The notes below the pieces were generated by a model, which had not been told where the DNA came from, ran no database searches, and saw only the letters and a program-made list of their open reading frames with translations. Shown here one piece after another: positions 44,236 through 53,908 of a stretch of 64,000 nucleotides of DNA (positions are counted from its first letter, which is position 1; every line of letters starts with the position of its first letter). The stretch comes from Actinospica robiniae DSM 44927 (lineage in GTDB: Bacteria; Actinomycetota; Actinomycetes; Streptomycetales; Catenulisporaceae), in NCBI RefSeq assembly GCF_000504285.1, contig NZ_KI632511.1, positions 6,492,154 to 6,556,153 of the forward strand, written 5' to 3'. Made by a program: the position numbers and the translations under genes.

Positions 44236-45705
44236 CTATTTCTTGACAGGGGCGATGTTGCCTTCGGCGTGAAGGTTCTCGCGCATGCCCCACGTACCGA
44301 GTGGGGTGAGTTCGATGGTCAGACCCGGTAGCTCGAGCATCTGCCAAGGTTCGGTGCCCTGTTCGACCAGCCGCTGGGCCGTGGCGCGGGTCTGTTCATC
44401 CAGCGCGGCCGGCATCGAGGTGTCCCAAGTGGCGCTGACCGCGCCGTGGCGCATCGCCGCGTGCAACCTGGCCCGGACACTGGTACTGATGAGCAGCCCG
44501 AGCAGCTTGTCGTCGTCGGCTCCTTCGAACTGCGAGTCGGCGAGCGTCTCGGAGATCAGATCGTCCCAGGCCAGTGGACGGGCGGCGATGTAGAGCGCTT
44601 CGAGTGTCCATGCGCTGATCGGTTCGAGCTCTTCGATGATCGGGTCGAGCTTCGCCAGGTGGCGGTCCCGGACGGGAGTGCGGTCGGGCCGCATGGCGCA
44701 GTCGAAGGCCTCGAGCCAGTACGACAGGATGTCGGCCGGGGAGGCTCCGCCGGAGAGCACGGCGGTCAACTCGCCGAGCCGCTCGCCTGCCGTGAGCTTG
44801 CCGTATCGGATCTCGACGCACTCCATGGCGTACGCGACCGGCAGTACCTCGGTTCCCAGCACCAGCTCCGAGCTGGGAGTTACGCAATGCTCTGTGATGA
44901 ACTCGGCTGCGGTGGTCAGGTCCCGGTCGAGCAGTTCGCCCTTCTTGGTCACCGCGCGCCCCGGTCGCGCCCACTCGGCCAGCGCCGCCATGCGATGCAG
45001 GGTGAGGCTGCGGGCGGCGTGCACGGCGAGTTCGGTCTCAGGGCGCAGACGCACAGCCCGATAGGTCTGGGGCTGCGGAACCTGCAGTTGCGTAGGCAAC
45101 TGTGCCGGGGCGAGCGTGTCTCGCTGGTCACGGCGTAGCGCGGCAACAATGCCGTCGCGGACGACGAAATAAGCGTCACGCAGTTCCGGTTGCCTGGTGA
45201 GAAGGGCCGCGAGCACGGTGTGGCGGTGCTGCTCGTCGGTCTCGTTGAACGCGGCGAACCAGTTCTGGGCGCCGGATTCGTCGCCGAGGGCGACACCGTC
45301 GGCCAGCATCGCCGTGTACAGGGTTTTGGCCATGCCCCACCGGGAGCGGTCGGCCATCGCGGGCGCCATCTTGTCCGCGGCCCGCGCGAGTTCCTTGAGC
45401 AGTGCCGGGATCTTCGTGCTGGCCGGGTGCAGCCTGCCGGTCTCGTCCAGGAAGCGCAGGAACGCCTCGAGCGCCTCGGCGCCGTGCTCGGCCAGAGTAC
45501 CGGGGTCAGTCAACCGTTCCGGCGCTATGACGAGCAGCAGCGCGTGGACGTCGCCGCTGCGCCAGTAGGTCGGCTCTCGCGAGGTGCTGTAGTTTCTTCG
45601 CCCCGTCAGCAGGAACTGCGCGGGCTCGGCCAGTTCGCTGAGTCCCTTGTCCGAAAGCCAGACCTCGAAGCGGTCAAGAAGCTGCCGGGTTCGGTCGCGT
45701 CGCAC
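44236..45705 (-). CDS. conserved-looking hypothetical protein (489 aa)
   Basis: A 489-aa, mainly helical protein with no signal peptide and no motif I can name. Parts such as LDRFEVWLSDKGLSELAEPA, YWRSGDVHALLLVIAPERLT and EFLRFLDETGRLHPAS-type text suggest a conserved actinomycete protein of unknown role, seen in several copies per genome. It ends abruptly (ENLHAEGNIAPVKK) a few bases before the truncated ATPase copy, so the last residues may have been altered by the same rearrangement. Confidence 0.6.
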   Translation of the reverse strand: MRRDRTRQLLDRFEVWLSDKGLSELAEPAQFLLTGRRNYSTSREPTYWRSGDVHALLLVIAPERLTDPGTLAEHGAEALEAFLRFLDETGRLHPASTKIPALLKELARAADKMAPAMADRSRWGMAKTLYTAMLADGVALGDESGAQNWFAAFNETDEQHRHTVLAALLTRQPELRDAYFVVRDGIVAALRRDQRDTLAPAQLPTQLQVPQPQTYRAVRLRPETELAVHAARSLTLHRMAALAEWARPGRAVTKKGELLDRDLTTAAEFITEHCVTPSSELVLGTEVLPVAYAMECVEIRYGKLTAGERLGELTAVLSGGASPADILSYWLEAFDCAMRPDRTPVRDRHLAKLDPIIEELEPISAWTLEALYIAARPLAWDDLISETLADSQFEGADDDKLLGLLISTSVRARLHAAMRHGAVSATWDTSMPAALDEQTRATAQRLVEQGTEPWQMLELPGLTIELTPLGTWGMRENLHAEGNIAPVKK

Positions 45706-45760
45706 TCTGTAACGGTATCAGGGCCGTCACGACGTGACAGGGTGATTCCAAGCAACGCCG

Positions 45761-45797
45761 GCTGCCCGCCGACCGGAGAAGGTCGGCGGACGGCAGC
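45761..45797 (-). terminator. hairpin after ERCC4 gene
   Basis: Arms gctgcc-cgccgacc and ggtcggcg-gac-ggcagc around a ggagaa loop: 14 pairs with a 3-base bulge. It starts 17 bases past the stop of the ERCC4 gene on the minus strand. Confidence 0.55.
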
Positions 45798-45813
45798 GGG
45801 CCGACGGCCACGG

Positions 45814-46818
45814 TCAGCCTTGCGGATGGGCTCTGCGCCAGGCGCCCCAGAGCTCTGGACGGATCGGGCCGTTCTCGGGCTGAGGCAGGCCGACCGTGTA
45901 CGCCCATCTGCGCACCTTGGCTTCTTGAGCCGAATAGGCAACAGGGGCGCGACGAAGCGCACGGTTCCCAGCGCGGCCTTCGCCTTCTACGCGAGCGATG
46001 GCGGACGGCTCGTTCACCGCCCACTGGCGAGCGGCGGATAGGAATCGGTAGACCCACTCCTGTGCGAGGCCGCGGGTGGCGAGGAAGAGGATCGGCATAC
46101 TCGGGTAGCGGATCTGCAACCGCGCGAGCTGGTCCGCGATCCGCGCTTCGCGTAGATATTCGAGGGCGAACAGCCGGCTGTAGTCCTCCTCGACGACCAC
46201 GGCAGCGCGAGGTAGCACGGCGAGCTCGGCAAGCGCGTACTCCAGCCGCCGGTCGGCGAGAGAGCCGGCCAGGTCCGGCATCGACTTGCGCTCCACCGCC
46301 GCCACCAGTCGGCCGTCGTGCACGACGCCGTAGTCACCGCAGGCCAGCTTGTGCCGAACCGGGCGCACCGGCTGGTAGGCGAAGTCGTATCCGTCCTTCT
46401 CACGGGTGTCCACGATGATCTCGAGGTCCGTCATCCCGGCCGCGCTGCTGGCGGGCACGACCGTACGCTCCGGGTAGTGGCCGCGGGCCCGCGGGCTCTG
46501 CCAGAAGACCATCTCGCGGCCGCGGCAGGTGGTGAACACGAGTTGGGAGCGATTCTTCGTGGCCCGGTCCAGCACCAAGTCGATACTTGCTCCACGCCTC
46601 TCGCACGAGAGCACCCCACAACGGTCCACCAGCTCTGGAGACTTCGGCCAGCACCGCCGCGGTAGCGCACTGCAGTAAAGGCTGCGGGTCCTGGGCCAGA
46701 GTCCGGACGTGGCGAAGAGCAACCCTCCGTTCACGGGAACCAGAAGCAGGAACGGCAGGCTCGAGCTGGTGTTCGGGTTCACCGCCACCAGTATTTCCCG
46801 GCCCACCGTCGAGTCCAC
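45814..46818 (-). CDS. ERCC4-domain nuclease-like protein
   Basis: A 334-aa protein. Residues about 1-120 form a conserved N-terminal region (EILVAVNPNTSSSLPFLLLV; IDLVLDRATKNRSQLVFTTC, then GREMVFWQSP). Residues 130-300 form an XPF/ERCC4-type nuclease domain with the catalytic motifs IVDTREKDGY, CGDYGVVHDGRLVAAVERKS and MPDLAGSLADRRLEYAL. GTG 46818 gives the full family length. Relatives in Streptomyces are common, but their DNA substrate is unknown. A truncated copy lies at 38.2 kb. Confidence 0.8.
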   Translation of the reverse strand: MDSTVGREILVAVNPNTSSSLPFLLLVPVNGGLLFATSGLWPRTRSLYCSALPRRCWPKSPELVDRCGVLSCERRGASIDLVLDRATKNRSQLVFTTCRGREMVFWQSPRARGHYPERTVVPASSAAGMTDLEIIVDTREKDGYDFAYQPVRPVRHKLACGDYGVVHDGRLVAAVERKSMPDLAGSLADRRLEYALAELAVLPRAAVVVEEDYSRLFALEYLREARIADQLARLQIRYPSMPILFLATRGLAQEWVYRFLSAARQWAVNEPSAIARVEGEGRAGNRALRRAPVAYSAQEAKVRRWAYTVGLPQPENGPIRPELWGAWRRAHPQG

Positions 46819-47477
46819 GTCGACACCCTAGGTGTGCCTCCCGACACTCTCCGATATGGGGATGAGGGGCACGCCAACATTGGGTTCTACATGGCAGCGT
46901 GTCGGGCATGGTTGCTTGGTGGACGACGGCGTGGACGGGCCGGATGCGGCGGGGTGGGCTCATTCGGGCGGTGCCGGCGAGCGGTGGAGGGCCACGCGAG
47001 GCGGCAATTGAAGATGGCGCCGTCGGCGGCCCTCTCGGCTCCCGGCGGGGCGAACAAGCCGGGCCGTCTCTCCCCGGCTGGCATGAGCCCTGCCCTGCTC
47101 CACGTGGATGACATGTCGGGATGCCTTCCGGACCACCGGCACGATGCATGTGACGCTTTACCGGCGGCTGCCATACGCATCCGCCTTGACCGATCAGGCG
47201 GTGAGCGCCTGCTGTGCCGCTCTAGCTGAGTGATGTGCTGGTGAAAGCATTCCGGACCGCTGATGCGCCGTCAGCGGATCAATCCTGGATCAGCTCCAGC
47301 ATGGTTCAAGCCGCAACGGTGACGTTCGGAATCCGTGCGAGCGGCGTTCGAGCGTGCGCCGCGGAACAGGGCGGAATGAAATGGAATGGCGGGGATGATT
47401 GGCGGCGTGAGACTTGGACATACGGCTACCAAACGGATAGCCTAGCAGTAGGTGGCGGGTTAAACGGGTGTATCTCA
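46819..47477. other. long stretch without a gene
   Basis: About 660 bases. I see no frame with convincing start, codon bias or family similarity. It runs directly into the tRNA fragment, as expected for the edge of an integrated element. Confidence 0.45.
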
Positions 47478-47523
47478 GGACTCTTAATCAGCGGGTTCGG
47501 GGTTCAAGTCCCTGACGGCGCAC
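47478..47523 (+). other. 3' fragment of tRNA-Lys(CTT), probable attachment site
   Basis: From the anticodon loop onward the sequence matches an actinobacterial tRNA-Lys: gactcttaatcagc (anticodon CTT), the T arm cggggttcaagtccctg with a TTCRANY-type loop, and the acceptor strand acggcgc. The 5' half (acceptor strand gcgccgt and D arm) is absent; the bases before it do not pair. Integrative elements of actinomycetes insert at tRNA 3' ends and leave such a fragment at the far end, so this is probably an att site. The element would lie to the left and ordinary chromosome to the right. Confidence 0.75.
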
Positions 47524-47532
47524 AGTAACCGT

Positions 47533-47563
47533 ACGGCCAGGTCGTGACCCACGACCTGGCCGT
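47533..47563 (+). terminator. perfect hairpin behind the tRNA fragment
   Basis: A 14-bp perfect stem (acggccaggtcgtg / cacgacctggccgt) with a 3-base loop, followed by ttcgc. Its place 10 bases after the tRNA 3' end fits the original terminator of the tRNA-Lys gene. Confidence 0.75.
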
Positions 47564-47896
47564 TTCGCATCCACCCGTCGACCCCGCCGCGCCGTCCAAT
47601 GACCCGCCCTCACCCTCCCGGGCGACCCGGTGCGAGCGGAGTGCAGTGGATGCCGATCTTCGTGCCCTAAATCGCACCATCGAACCCTGAGGTGCCGGGA
47701 TCCGCCGGTCCGTGCCCGGGCGCCCCTATGTGTGCCGCTTCATTACAGATGATCACGAACTGAAATCGGCTGTCCGGACCTCTTGGCGACGCGTGGTAGC
47801 CCGTGCCCTCAATCGGGGCCGAGTGGTGCGTCATCTCCTGGCCTGGCCTGGCCGGTTAGCCGCAGGTCGAACACGCAAGATGGCAGTATTCACTTC
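47564..47896. other. intergenic stretch, nothing identified
   Basis: About 330 bases between the hairpin and the next gene; no gene or clear repeat is seen. Confidence 0.4.
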
Positions 47897-48721
47897 ATGC
47901 GCTCCTGGGATGACCTGACCACCGCCGAACAGACGTTGATGCGTCGTGCCATATCCGGTTACCAGCTCGCCGGAATGGTCCAGAACTACGGCGCCGCGCT
48001 GCGCTGGTCCGGCGCCGAACACGCCCCCCTGCTGCGCAGCTTTACCCAGGACGAGCAGCGCTCGCTGGTGCCGCAACTCGCCGCCGTAGCGCTGGATCTT
48101 GCCACACACGGCCTGCTCGGCATCCACGAAGTCCACGGCCCCAGGCCTACGGGCTCCGACCGGCTTCTGACCGGCCAGGAGCTTCAAGAGGTCCTGGCCG
48201 AACCAGCCAACTGGCTCTGGACGTCCAGCCCGACCCGGCGCTTCAAACTCACCGCCCCACAGTCCGTGCGCGAGCATTGGTTCGACGACGCCCATCCCAC
48301 CGCGGACACCAGCGACTTGCCCACGTGGACTGAACTGACCATCGCCCAACGCAAAGTCCTTGTCTGCGCGGCCGAGGCAAGTGGCATGCTCACCGGAGCG
48401 TTTGGCATCTGGGACGATCCGCCGGCCGGCCTCGACCCAGCCGAGCGCCTGACATGGGTCGACCGGCAACTCGCTGCGCTGATCCCCTTCGTGCGCAAGG
48501 GATGGATCGAGGTCTACCACTACCCTGACGCAGACAGTGACGCCTTAACTGTGATCCCGCTGGAAAACCTGAGCGCCTCGATGACCGACCCCGCTATCCG
48601 CCACGAGGGCGATAGCGACGACATGTTCGTCGGTGTCAGCTGCACCTTCACCTACACCGGGCTAGCCGTCTGGCGAAGCGGCTGGAGCAGCGCTTGGGCT
48701 GCACGCCTGAAGTTCGACTAA
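47897..48721 (+). CDS. hypothetical protein (274 aa)
   Basis: A soluble 274-aa protein from ATG 47897 (MRSWDDLTTAEQTLMRRAIS). It seems to be two similar halves: LTTAEQTLMRRAISGYQLAG and LTIAQRKVLVCAAEASGMLT both start a helical unit, each followed by a segment of the type LVPQLAAVALDLATHGLLGI / LAALIPFVRKGWIEVYHY. That suggests an internal duplication of a winged-helix-like fold. The family is not recognised. Confidence 0.6.
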   Translation: MRSWDDLTTAEQTLMRRAISGYQLAGMVQNYGAALRWSGAEHAPLLRSFTQDEQRSLVPQLAAVALDLATHGLLGIHEVHGPRPTGSDRLLTGQELQEVLAEPANWLWTSSPTRRFKLTAPQSVREHWFDDAHPTADTSDLPTWTELTIAQRKVLVCAAEASGMLTGAFGIWDDPPAGLDPAERLTWVDRQLAALIPFVRKGWIEVYHYPDADSDALTVIPLENLSASMTDPAIRHEGDSDDMFVGVSCTFTYTGLAVWRSGWSSAWAARLKFD

Positions 48722-48878
48722 CCCCGGTCTTTCACGAGAGGCGTGAGTTCGTGGTCTGATTCTGCTGGGCGCTGGCCGACTGGTGGGCCCGGCCGGAGGG
48801 TGTGCCGGGGTGCCGACGCGGCGGCCGGGTTCTTCCTGGTTCCTTCGGGTCGCGGTCTGCGAGGTCGTTGTGGCGGGC

Positions 48879-50291
48879 TCAGCAGGTGTGGGGCCGGGGC
48901 AGGGCGGCGAGGCGTTCGAAGGCCTGCGCCAGTTGTTTCGCCCAGGGCCAGTGCTCGGCGATCCGTAGCCGGGTGCGTCTGGCGGATCTGGTGATGCGCG
49001 CTGCGACGTGCAGCAGCCGGTAGCGGATCTTCTTCGGCTCGGCGAGCGCGAGATCGCCCTCGAGCAGCAGCATCCTCATCCAGCAGGTCAGGTCGATCCC
49101 GGTCAGGGCGAGTTCGAGCCAGGCCTGGTTGATCGCGTATTCGCGGGACGGGAAGCGGCCGAACCCGCTGTCCTTGGCCGTGCGGATACGGTCTTCGACT
49201 CGGGCGTGTGCCCGGTGGCGTGCCTCGATCCAGGTCAAAGGCCCGTCGCCGAGCGGGGTGTCGGTGGCGATCACCTGGTGGCGCAGTCCCTCGATGGCGT
49301 CGAACAGGCTCAACTGCGCGCCGGGGTGCGGGCGCTCGCGCCGCACGAGGAACCGGGTGCCTTCGGGCAGGTTCGTGCCGTGGCCGTAGAGCAGCCCGGT
49401 CAGTTCGGCGACCTCGGCGCCGTCGCGCACCTGCCCGTCGGCCTCGAGTGCCGGGTACCACGCGGTGGCCGGCAGCTTCGCGATCGCCCGGCGGACCGGC
49501 TCGTCGATCGGCGCGCCGACCGAGAAGCGCACGTCCACGCCGCCGGCGCGCAGAGACCTGATGTGGGTGAGGAACGCCTGTGCGCATCCGGCGGTGTCCG
49601 TCCGCACCAGGATCGGGGTGCCATGCCGATGTGTATCCGGGATCTGCGCGAGGGCGAGATCGAGCACTTCGATGTGATCGGCCGCCGTGTTCGACCCGGC
49701 ACGCCCGGGACGCAGGATGCCCGCGAGGGCCGCGCCGCTGTTGTCCAGAAAGCACAGCAGCGGGTGGTAGCCGAAGCTCCTCTTCCAGGTCGGGGTCGCG
49801 TTCTGCTTCTCGGAGTGGCAGATGACGATCGAGGCGTCGATATCGAGCACCAGCCCGGGTATGACCCGTCCGGCGGCTTCGGCCGGCGGCAGGTCGCCGC
49901 GCGTCTCGGCGCGCTGCGCCCACGCGAGCTCGCGCGCCGCCGCCCGGGCGCCGCGCAGCCGGGCGATCACCGCGGCGTCGATCGATTTCAGGACCCGCCA
50001 GGCCGTCGGGTCGGATGCCACCGGGCCGAACAGTTCCGCCTGTTCGCGCAGCACGGCGAGGTCGCTGATCGCCTCGCCGCCGTCCGCCGGCATCACCGCG
50101 AGATCCACCGCCACCCGCCCCGGCGCGTGCCCCCCGGCCCGCCGCCGCAGCGGGGCGAGCGCGTCGAGGAACCCGGCCTCCAGGCCCGTGACCTCGGCCA
50201 CGTCCGCCAACAGCCGAGACCCGGCATGCCCGACCACACCCCGCCCATCGGACGAGACGACAAGACGCGGACGCGACGTAGCAGCCTTCAC
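48879..50291 (-). CDS. IS1380-family transposase
   Basis: A 470-aa DDE transposase. It starts like the family (VKAATSRPRLVVSSDGRGVV, then GHAGSRLLADVAEVTGL) and contains LVLDIDASIVICHSEKQNAT (first Asp), RTDTAGCAQAF (second Asp) and the C-terminal AKDSGFGRFPSREYAINQAW with the catalytic Glu. The length is normal. GTG 50291 is chosen by family start. I could not identify terminal inverted repeats with certainty in 48722-48878 or 50292-50480. Confidence 0.85.
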   Translation of the reverse strand: MKAATSRPRLVVSSDGRGVVGHAGSRLLADVAEVTGLEAGFLDALAPLRRRAGGHAPGRVAVDLAVMPADGGEAISDLAVLREQAELFGPVASDPTAWRVLKSIDAAVIARLRGARAAARELAWAQRAETRGDLPPAEAAGRVIPGLVLDIDASIVICHSEKQNATPTWKRSFGYHPLLCFLDNSGAALAGILRPGRAGSNTAADHIEVLDLALAQIPDTHRHGTPILVRTDTAGCAQAFLTHIRSLRAGGVDVRFSVGAPIDEPVRRAIAKLPATAWYPALEADGQVRDGAEVAELTGLLYGHGTNLPEGTRFLVRRERPHPGAQLSLFDAIEGLRHQVIATDTPLGDGPLTWIEARHRAHARVEDRIRTAKDSGFGRFPSREYAINQAWLELALTGIDLTCWMRMLLLEGDLALAEPKKIRYRLLHVAARITRSARRTRLRIAEHWPWAKQLAQAFERLAALPRPHTC

Positions 50292-50502
50292 TTCGAAGGT
50301 GCTCCTTGCATTGGAACATGTGACCCTAGACAAGTCACATCTTCCCAGTTCAGGGGGCACTTTTGCATATCAGGACCACGATCCGGACGACGCTAATGAA
50401 GCGTCGAGGCTGACAGCCGAGCCGGTGCGACACGGCCCAAGGCGCATTCACCCAAGACTTTCTCCAGCTGCCTAGAGTGAGCCCCCTCACGCACTCGGGA
50501 TC

Positions 50503-50740
50503 GTGTTGCCCCGACTGATCCACATCGCGCTGCGCGCCTGCGACCGCAACCACGCCCAGCATGCCGAGACCGACGAGATGGGGGCGTGGCTCGTGGCCGC
50601 CAGGGTAATCGACCGGGACGAGGCCGAACTGATCGGACGGCACCGGATCGAGCAGGTGACGCTACGCCAGCTGTGCTCCGAGCGGGGCTGGTATCCGATG
50701 CAGGGGAGCCGCAACCGGGCAAGTAGTGACGGGACTCGGA
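50503..50740 (+). pseudogene. fragment of actinobacterial HTH protein
   Basis: The first 70 codons of this frame read AAWLVAARVIDRDEAELIGR-type text (GAWLVAARVIDRDEAELIGR) and HRIEQVTLRQLCSERGW, which resemble the C-terminal sigma-like HTH of a conserved actinobacterial protein. The recognition helix then breaks off (YPMQGSRNRASS), and the N-terminal two thirds are absent next to the IS1380 gene. Confidence 0.45.
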
Positions 50741-50792
50741 CCGAGGGGTGCCATGGGCGCAGCCGTGCTGGCTCTTCGTCGGAATGTCTGCA

Positions 50793-51458
50793 TCAACCGT
50801 CTGCGCTCGGAGATCCCGAGCCCGCAGGCGTCGGGATTCCCACCGGCGATCCCGCTGTGCTCGTCGGCGCAGGTGAGGCGATCAGCGGCTGCATGACGCC
50901 GGCGAGGCCCGGTGACATGCTCGGCGCGGGAGAGGCGTAACAGGTCTTCACCGAGAAGCCCAGCGTCCCTCCGTCAGTGTCGAACAGAATACTGAACGGC
51001 CCGACATTCACATACGCGCCGTCTTCCTGGTCTTGGTACACGGGTGTCCCGTAGCCCAGATGCGCGACGGCCGCGCCGACCGTCCGCAGTTCGGCCAGCG
51101 CATCCTTCGCGCTGATGGAACCGGGGGCAACGTAGTCGAGCGAGATGGCGCCATGCATTGCGTCTGTCTCGTCGCAGGACCCCTCCGCGTAGATGAACTG
51201 CGTGGTCGGCTTCTGATTTATGGCGAGGAGGATCTGGTTGATGTAGATCTCGCTCAGTTGAAATGCCTGTTCCCGCGTGGGCAGCGATCCAGTCCCTCCC
51301 GAGCCGGGAGGGTTCGCGCTGGCGCAGCCTGCGACGGTCCCCAAGCTGGCCATCACCGTGGCCACACAGCCTGCCATGAGCCGATGCCGCCTCGTGCGGC
51401 GAGTTGTTGAGCGCATCGTGTCGTCCGCTCGCGGGGTCGGGGCCTTGATTCCGGGCAT
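50793..51458 (-). CDS. predicted lipoprotein (221 aa)
   Basis: An exported protein with an Arg-rich N-terminus, a hydrophobic segment and a lipobox (GTVAGC). The mature part (LSEIYINQILLAINQKPTTQ, YQDQEDGAYVNVGPFSILFD) has two Cys (GSCDETDA, KTCYASP) and a Ser/Pro/Ala-rich tail. ATG 51458 or 51416 could be the start. It follows the broken alpha/beta-hydrolase gene after two bases on the same strand and was probably cotranscribed with it. The family is not recognised. Confidence 0.65.
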   Translation of the reverse strand: MPGIKAPTPRADDTMRSTTRRTRRHRLMAGCVATVMASLGTVAGCASANPPGSGGTGSLPTREQAFQLSEIYINQILLAINQKPTTQFIYAEGSCDETDAMHGAISLDYVAPGSISAKDALAELRTVGAAVAHLGYGTPVYQDQEDGAYVNVGPFSILFDTDGGTLGFSVKTCYASPAPSMSPGLAGVMQPLIASPAPTSTAGSPVGIPTPAGSGSPSADG

Positions 51459-51460
51459 GC

Positions 51461-52078
51461 TCAGGGCTGCGGGTCGGGGGTGCGCGGCGAGGTCGACGGG
51501 ATCTGCGACGGCGCGCTCGGCAATGGGTTCGTGCGGGGCTGGGGCGGCAGGGCTGGGTGGACGAGTGTCACCTTGTTCTGCTGCCCCGAAATGATGTACG
51601 CGATGTTCGTCAGCGATGAGCCGCCGTCGGTGCCGTTTACGTTGTCGTCCTTGTCGTCGAAGTAGTCGCCGTGCTGCCACATGGGAGGGCCTCCCCCGGT
51701 GGAGTCCACGGTGAACTGGTTCGCGCCGAACGAAGGGTCCGTGGGGGCCGTGCCGAACCATCCACTGCCGGCGACGGGGTTGGCAGGCGCGCGTCCGGTC
51801 CAGACGTGTGAGGCGGGTATACCGAGCTGGCTCGCGTTGCTCGCTTCGACTCCCGGGCTGCCCACGAGCACGATGTTGTTGACCGGCAGGTGCGAGTGCT
51901 CGGCGGTGAGCCCAACTACGAGAGACCCGTAGCTGTGGCCGAGCAGGGTGAGGTGCCGATGTGGGGATTGACGACGCGGAGACTGTCGACGTAGGCGGTC
52001 AGGTTCGAGACCGCAGCTTGGGCGTCGCCCTCACCGAGGACCGCGGGGCTGAGGTTCATCGAGGCGCGATCGATTTCT
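51461..52078 (-). pseudogene. DUF1023 alpha/beta-hydrolase, frameshifted and truncated
   Basis: Two frames together give an alpha/beta-hydrolase C-terminus. The first reads LSPAVLGEGDAQAAVSNLTA and SLRVVNPHIGT; near 51945 the frame changes and continues LTLLGHSYGSLVVGLTAEHS (nucleophile Ser in GHSYG) and VNNIVLVGSPGVEAS. The N-terminal part is missing: at about 52080 the sequence abuts the antisense Rhs pseudogene. Confidence 0.75.
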
Positions 52079-52090
52079 CCGGTCGCCAGA

Positions 52091-53908
52091 TCCGCTATGA
52101 GCTGGATCAGGCCGGCCGGCTCAGCAGACGAACCAATGGGGCGGGCCAGGTCGTCGCCTTCGATCGCGACCCGGTAGGTCGCGTCATCGCGCGGCACACG
52201 GACGAGGGTGCGACCACCTTCCAATTCGACGCCGCCGGTCGGCGACTGCGCCGGACCACCGCCTCCGGTGCGCTCAGCGAATGGGCATACGACCAGGCTG
52301 GAAGGGCCACGGCGCTCGAAACGCCCAGCGGCCGATCAGCTTTCACTACGACGCGCTCGGACGCGAAACCGGGCGGGTCATCGGTGCCACCGCGATCTCG
52401 CAGTCCTGGAACGAGGCGGGTCGCCTCACCGCACAAGCCCTCTGGCACATAGCCGAGGGCCAGCACCGACTATCAGCTCTCCACGTCGCGCACCTACCAC
52501 TACGCCGTCGACGGCGCGCTGGAAGGCATCGACGATCAACAGTTCGGCCGGCAGCGCTACGAGCTCGACACCGCCCGCCGGGTCATCGCCGTGCACGCCT
52601 CGACCTGGAGCGAGCGCTACGCCTACAACGGGCTCGGCGACCTGGCATCCGCGGCGCACACAGCCTCGCGCGCCTCGCAGGAGAGCGACGCGGTAGTGCC
52701 AGACTACGAATATGCCGGCGGCCGTATCCGCCAGGCCGGGCGCACGACGTACGAGTACGACGGGCAAGGACGTCGTACCAAGGTCCGACGCCGAACGCTA
52801 TCCGGCCAGGTGCGCGAATGGACCTACCGGTAGGACCCCGACGACCGGCTCACCCGGCTTACCGAACCAGGCGGCGCGATCTGGAGCTACGACTACGATC
52901 CGCTCGGTCGGCGGATCACTAAGCGGCAACTGGCCGCAACCGGCCAGGCCGCTCAGACCACCCGCTTCACCTGGGACGGAACCCGGCTGGCCGAGCAGGC
53001 CCGCGTCGAGGCCGACGGCACCCGCACCATCCTGACATGGGATTACGAGCCGGGCACGCATCGCGCGGCGACCCAACTGCAGCGCCGCTTGCAGCCCGCG
53101 GAGACCGAGGCCGGGACCGGCAGCGCGGGCGAGACGACGTTTCTCGCCCATTGTCGCCGACCTCCTCGGCACGCCCACCGAACTGCTCGCGTCCGACGGG
53201 ACGATCGTCTGGCGGGCGAGCCTCACGCTCTGGGGCGAGCAGCGCGAGCGGGCCCCGGAGCCCGACGCGTGTCCGCTGCGCTTCCCGGGTCAATATCACG
53301 ATACTGAGACAGGCTGGCACTACAACTACTTCCGGCACTATGACCCGCAGACCGCGCAGTACACCGGCCCCGACCCGCTCGGCCTCGAACCCGCGCCGAA
53401 TCCCTACGCGTACGTCGGCAACCCGCTCATCGGCAGCGACCCGCTCGGTCTTGCCGAAAGTGCTTCGCTCGGCGGAAGCACGAACCCGTATCCCGACCGT
53501 GAGTCCGCCTATCCGGCGGCCCGGCAGCTCGCCGGCGTGCCCGAGGGGAAGGCTCCCGACCTCACCTGGCAGGTCGGTGGAGACGTGACGAAGCGTGGAT
53601 CGAACGGATACTTCTGGTCGCCCGATCAAACGCATTGGGGCAACTTCGAGTAATACGAGATACCCGGAGTCGGATCGAGAGTCGTCGTCGAACACACCGA
53701 CGACCCCGCCGGCTCGCACTTCCACGCCGGACAGCCCAAGAGCGACCCCAGCCGTATCGGGGTCGACTTCGGATGGGGCAGCGCCCGATCGACCGACGCC
53801 GGCTTCGAGCGGCATGGGAAGATCTACCGACCGGGCACCGACGACCACCATCTGTTCTACGAGGGAGGAAAGATGCCGGTGCGCAGCGAGGGATATGGCG
53901 GTGAATAG
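52091..53908 (+). pseudogene. Rhs-repeat polymorphic toxin, heavily decayed
   Basis: YD/Rhs repeats are readable but spread over all three frames: RYELDQAGRLSRRTNGAGQV; SFHYDALGRETGRVIGATAI; YAYNGLGDLASAA; YEYDGQGRRTK. A TAG at 52831-52833 interrupts TYR-DPDDRL. The Rhs core end follows (FPGQYHDTETGWHYNYFRHY, then YTGPDPLGL, YAYVGNPLIGSDPLGL), then a C-terminal toxin-like domain (TWQVGGDVTKRGSNGYFWSP; VVVEHTDDPAGSHFHAGQP; GFERHGKIYRPG), itself cut by a TAA at 53651-53653. At least three frameshifts and two nonsense codons make it inactive. Confidence 0.88.

Noticed and set aside
47235-47528. Open frame across the tRNA-Lys fragment
   Set aside because: It has no ribosome binding site or codon bias, and its end is the tRNA T arm and acceptor.
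48718-50319. 533-codon frame over the IS1380 transposase
   Set aside because: No motif; the 470-aa transposase frame explains the sequence.
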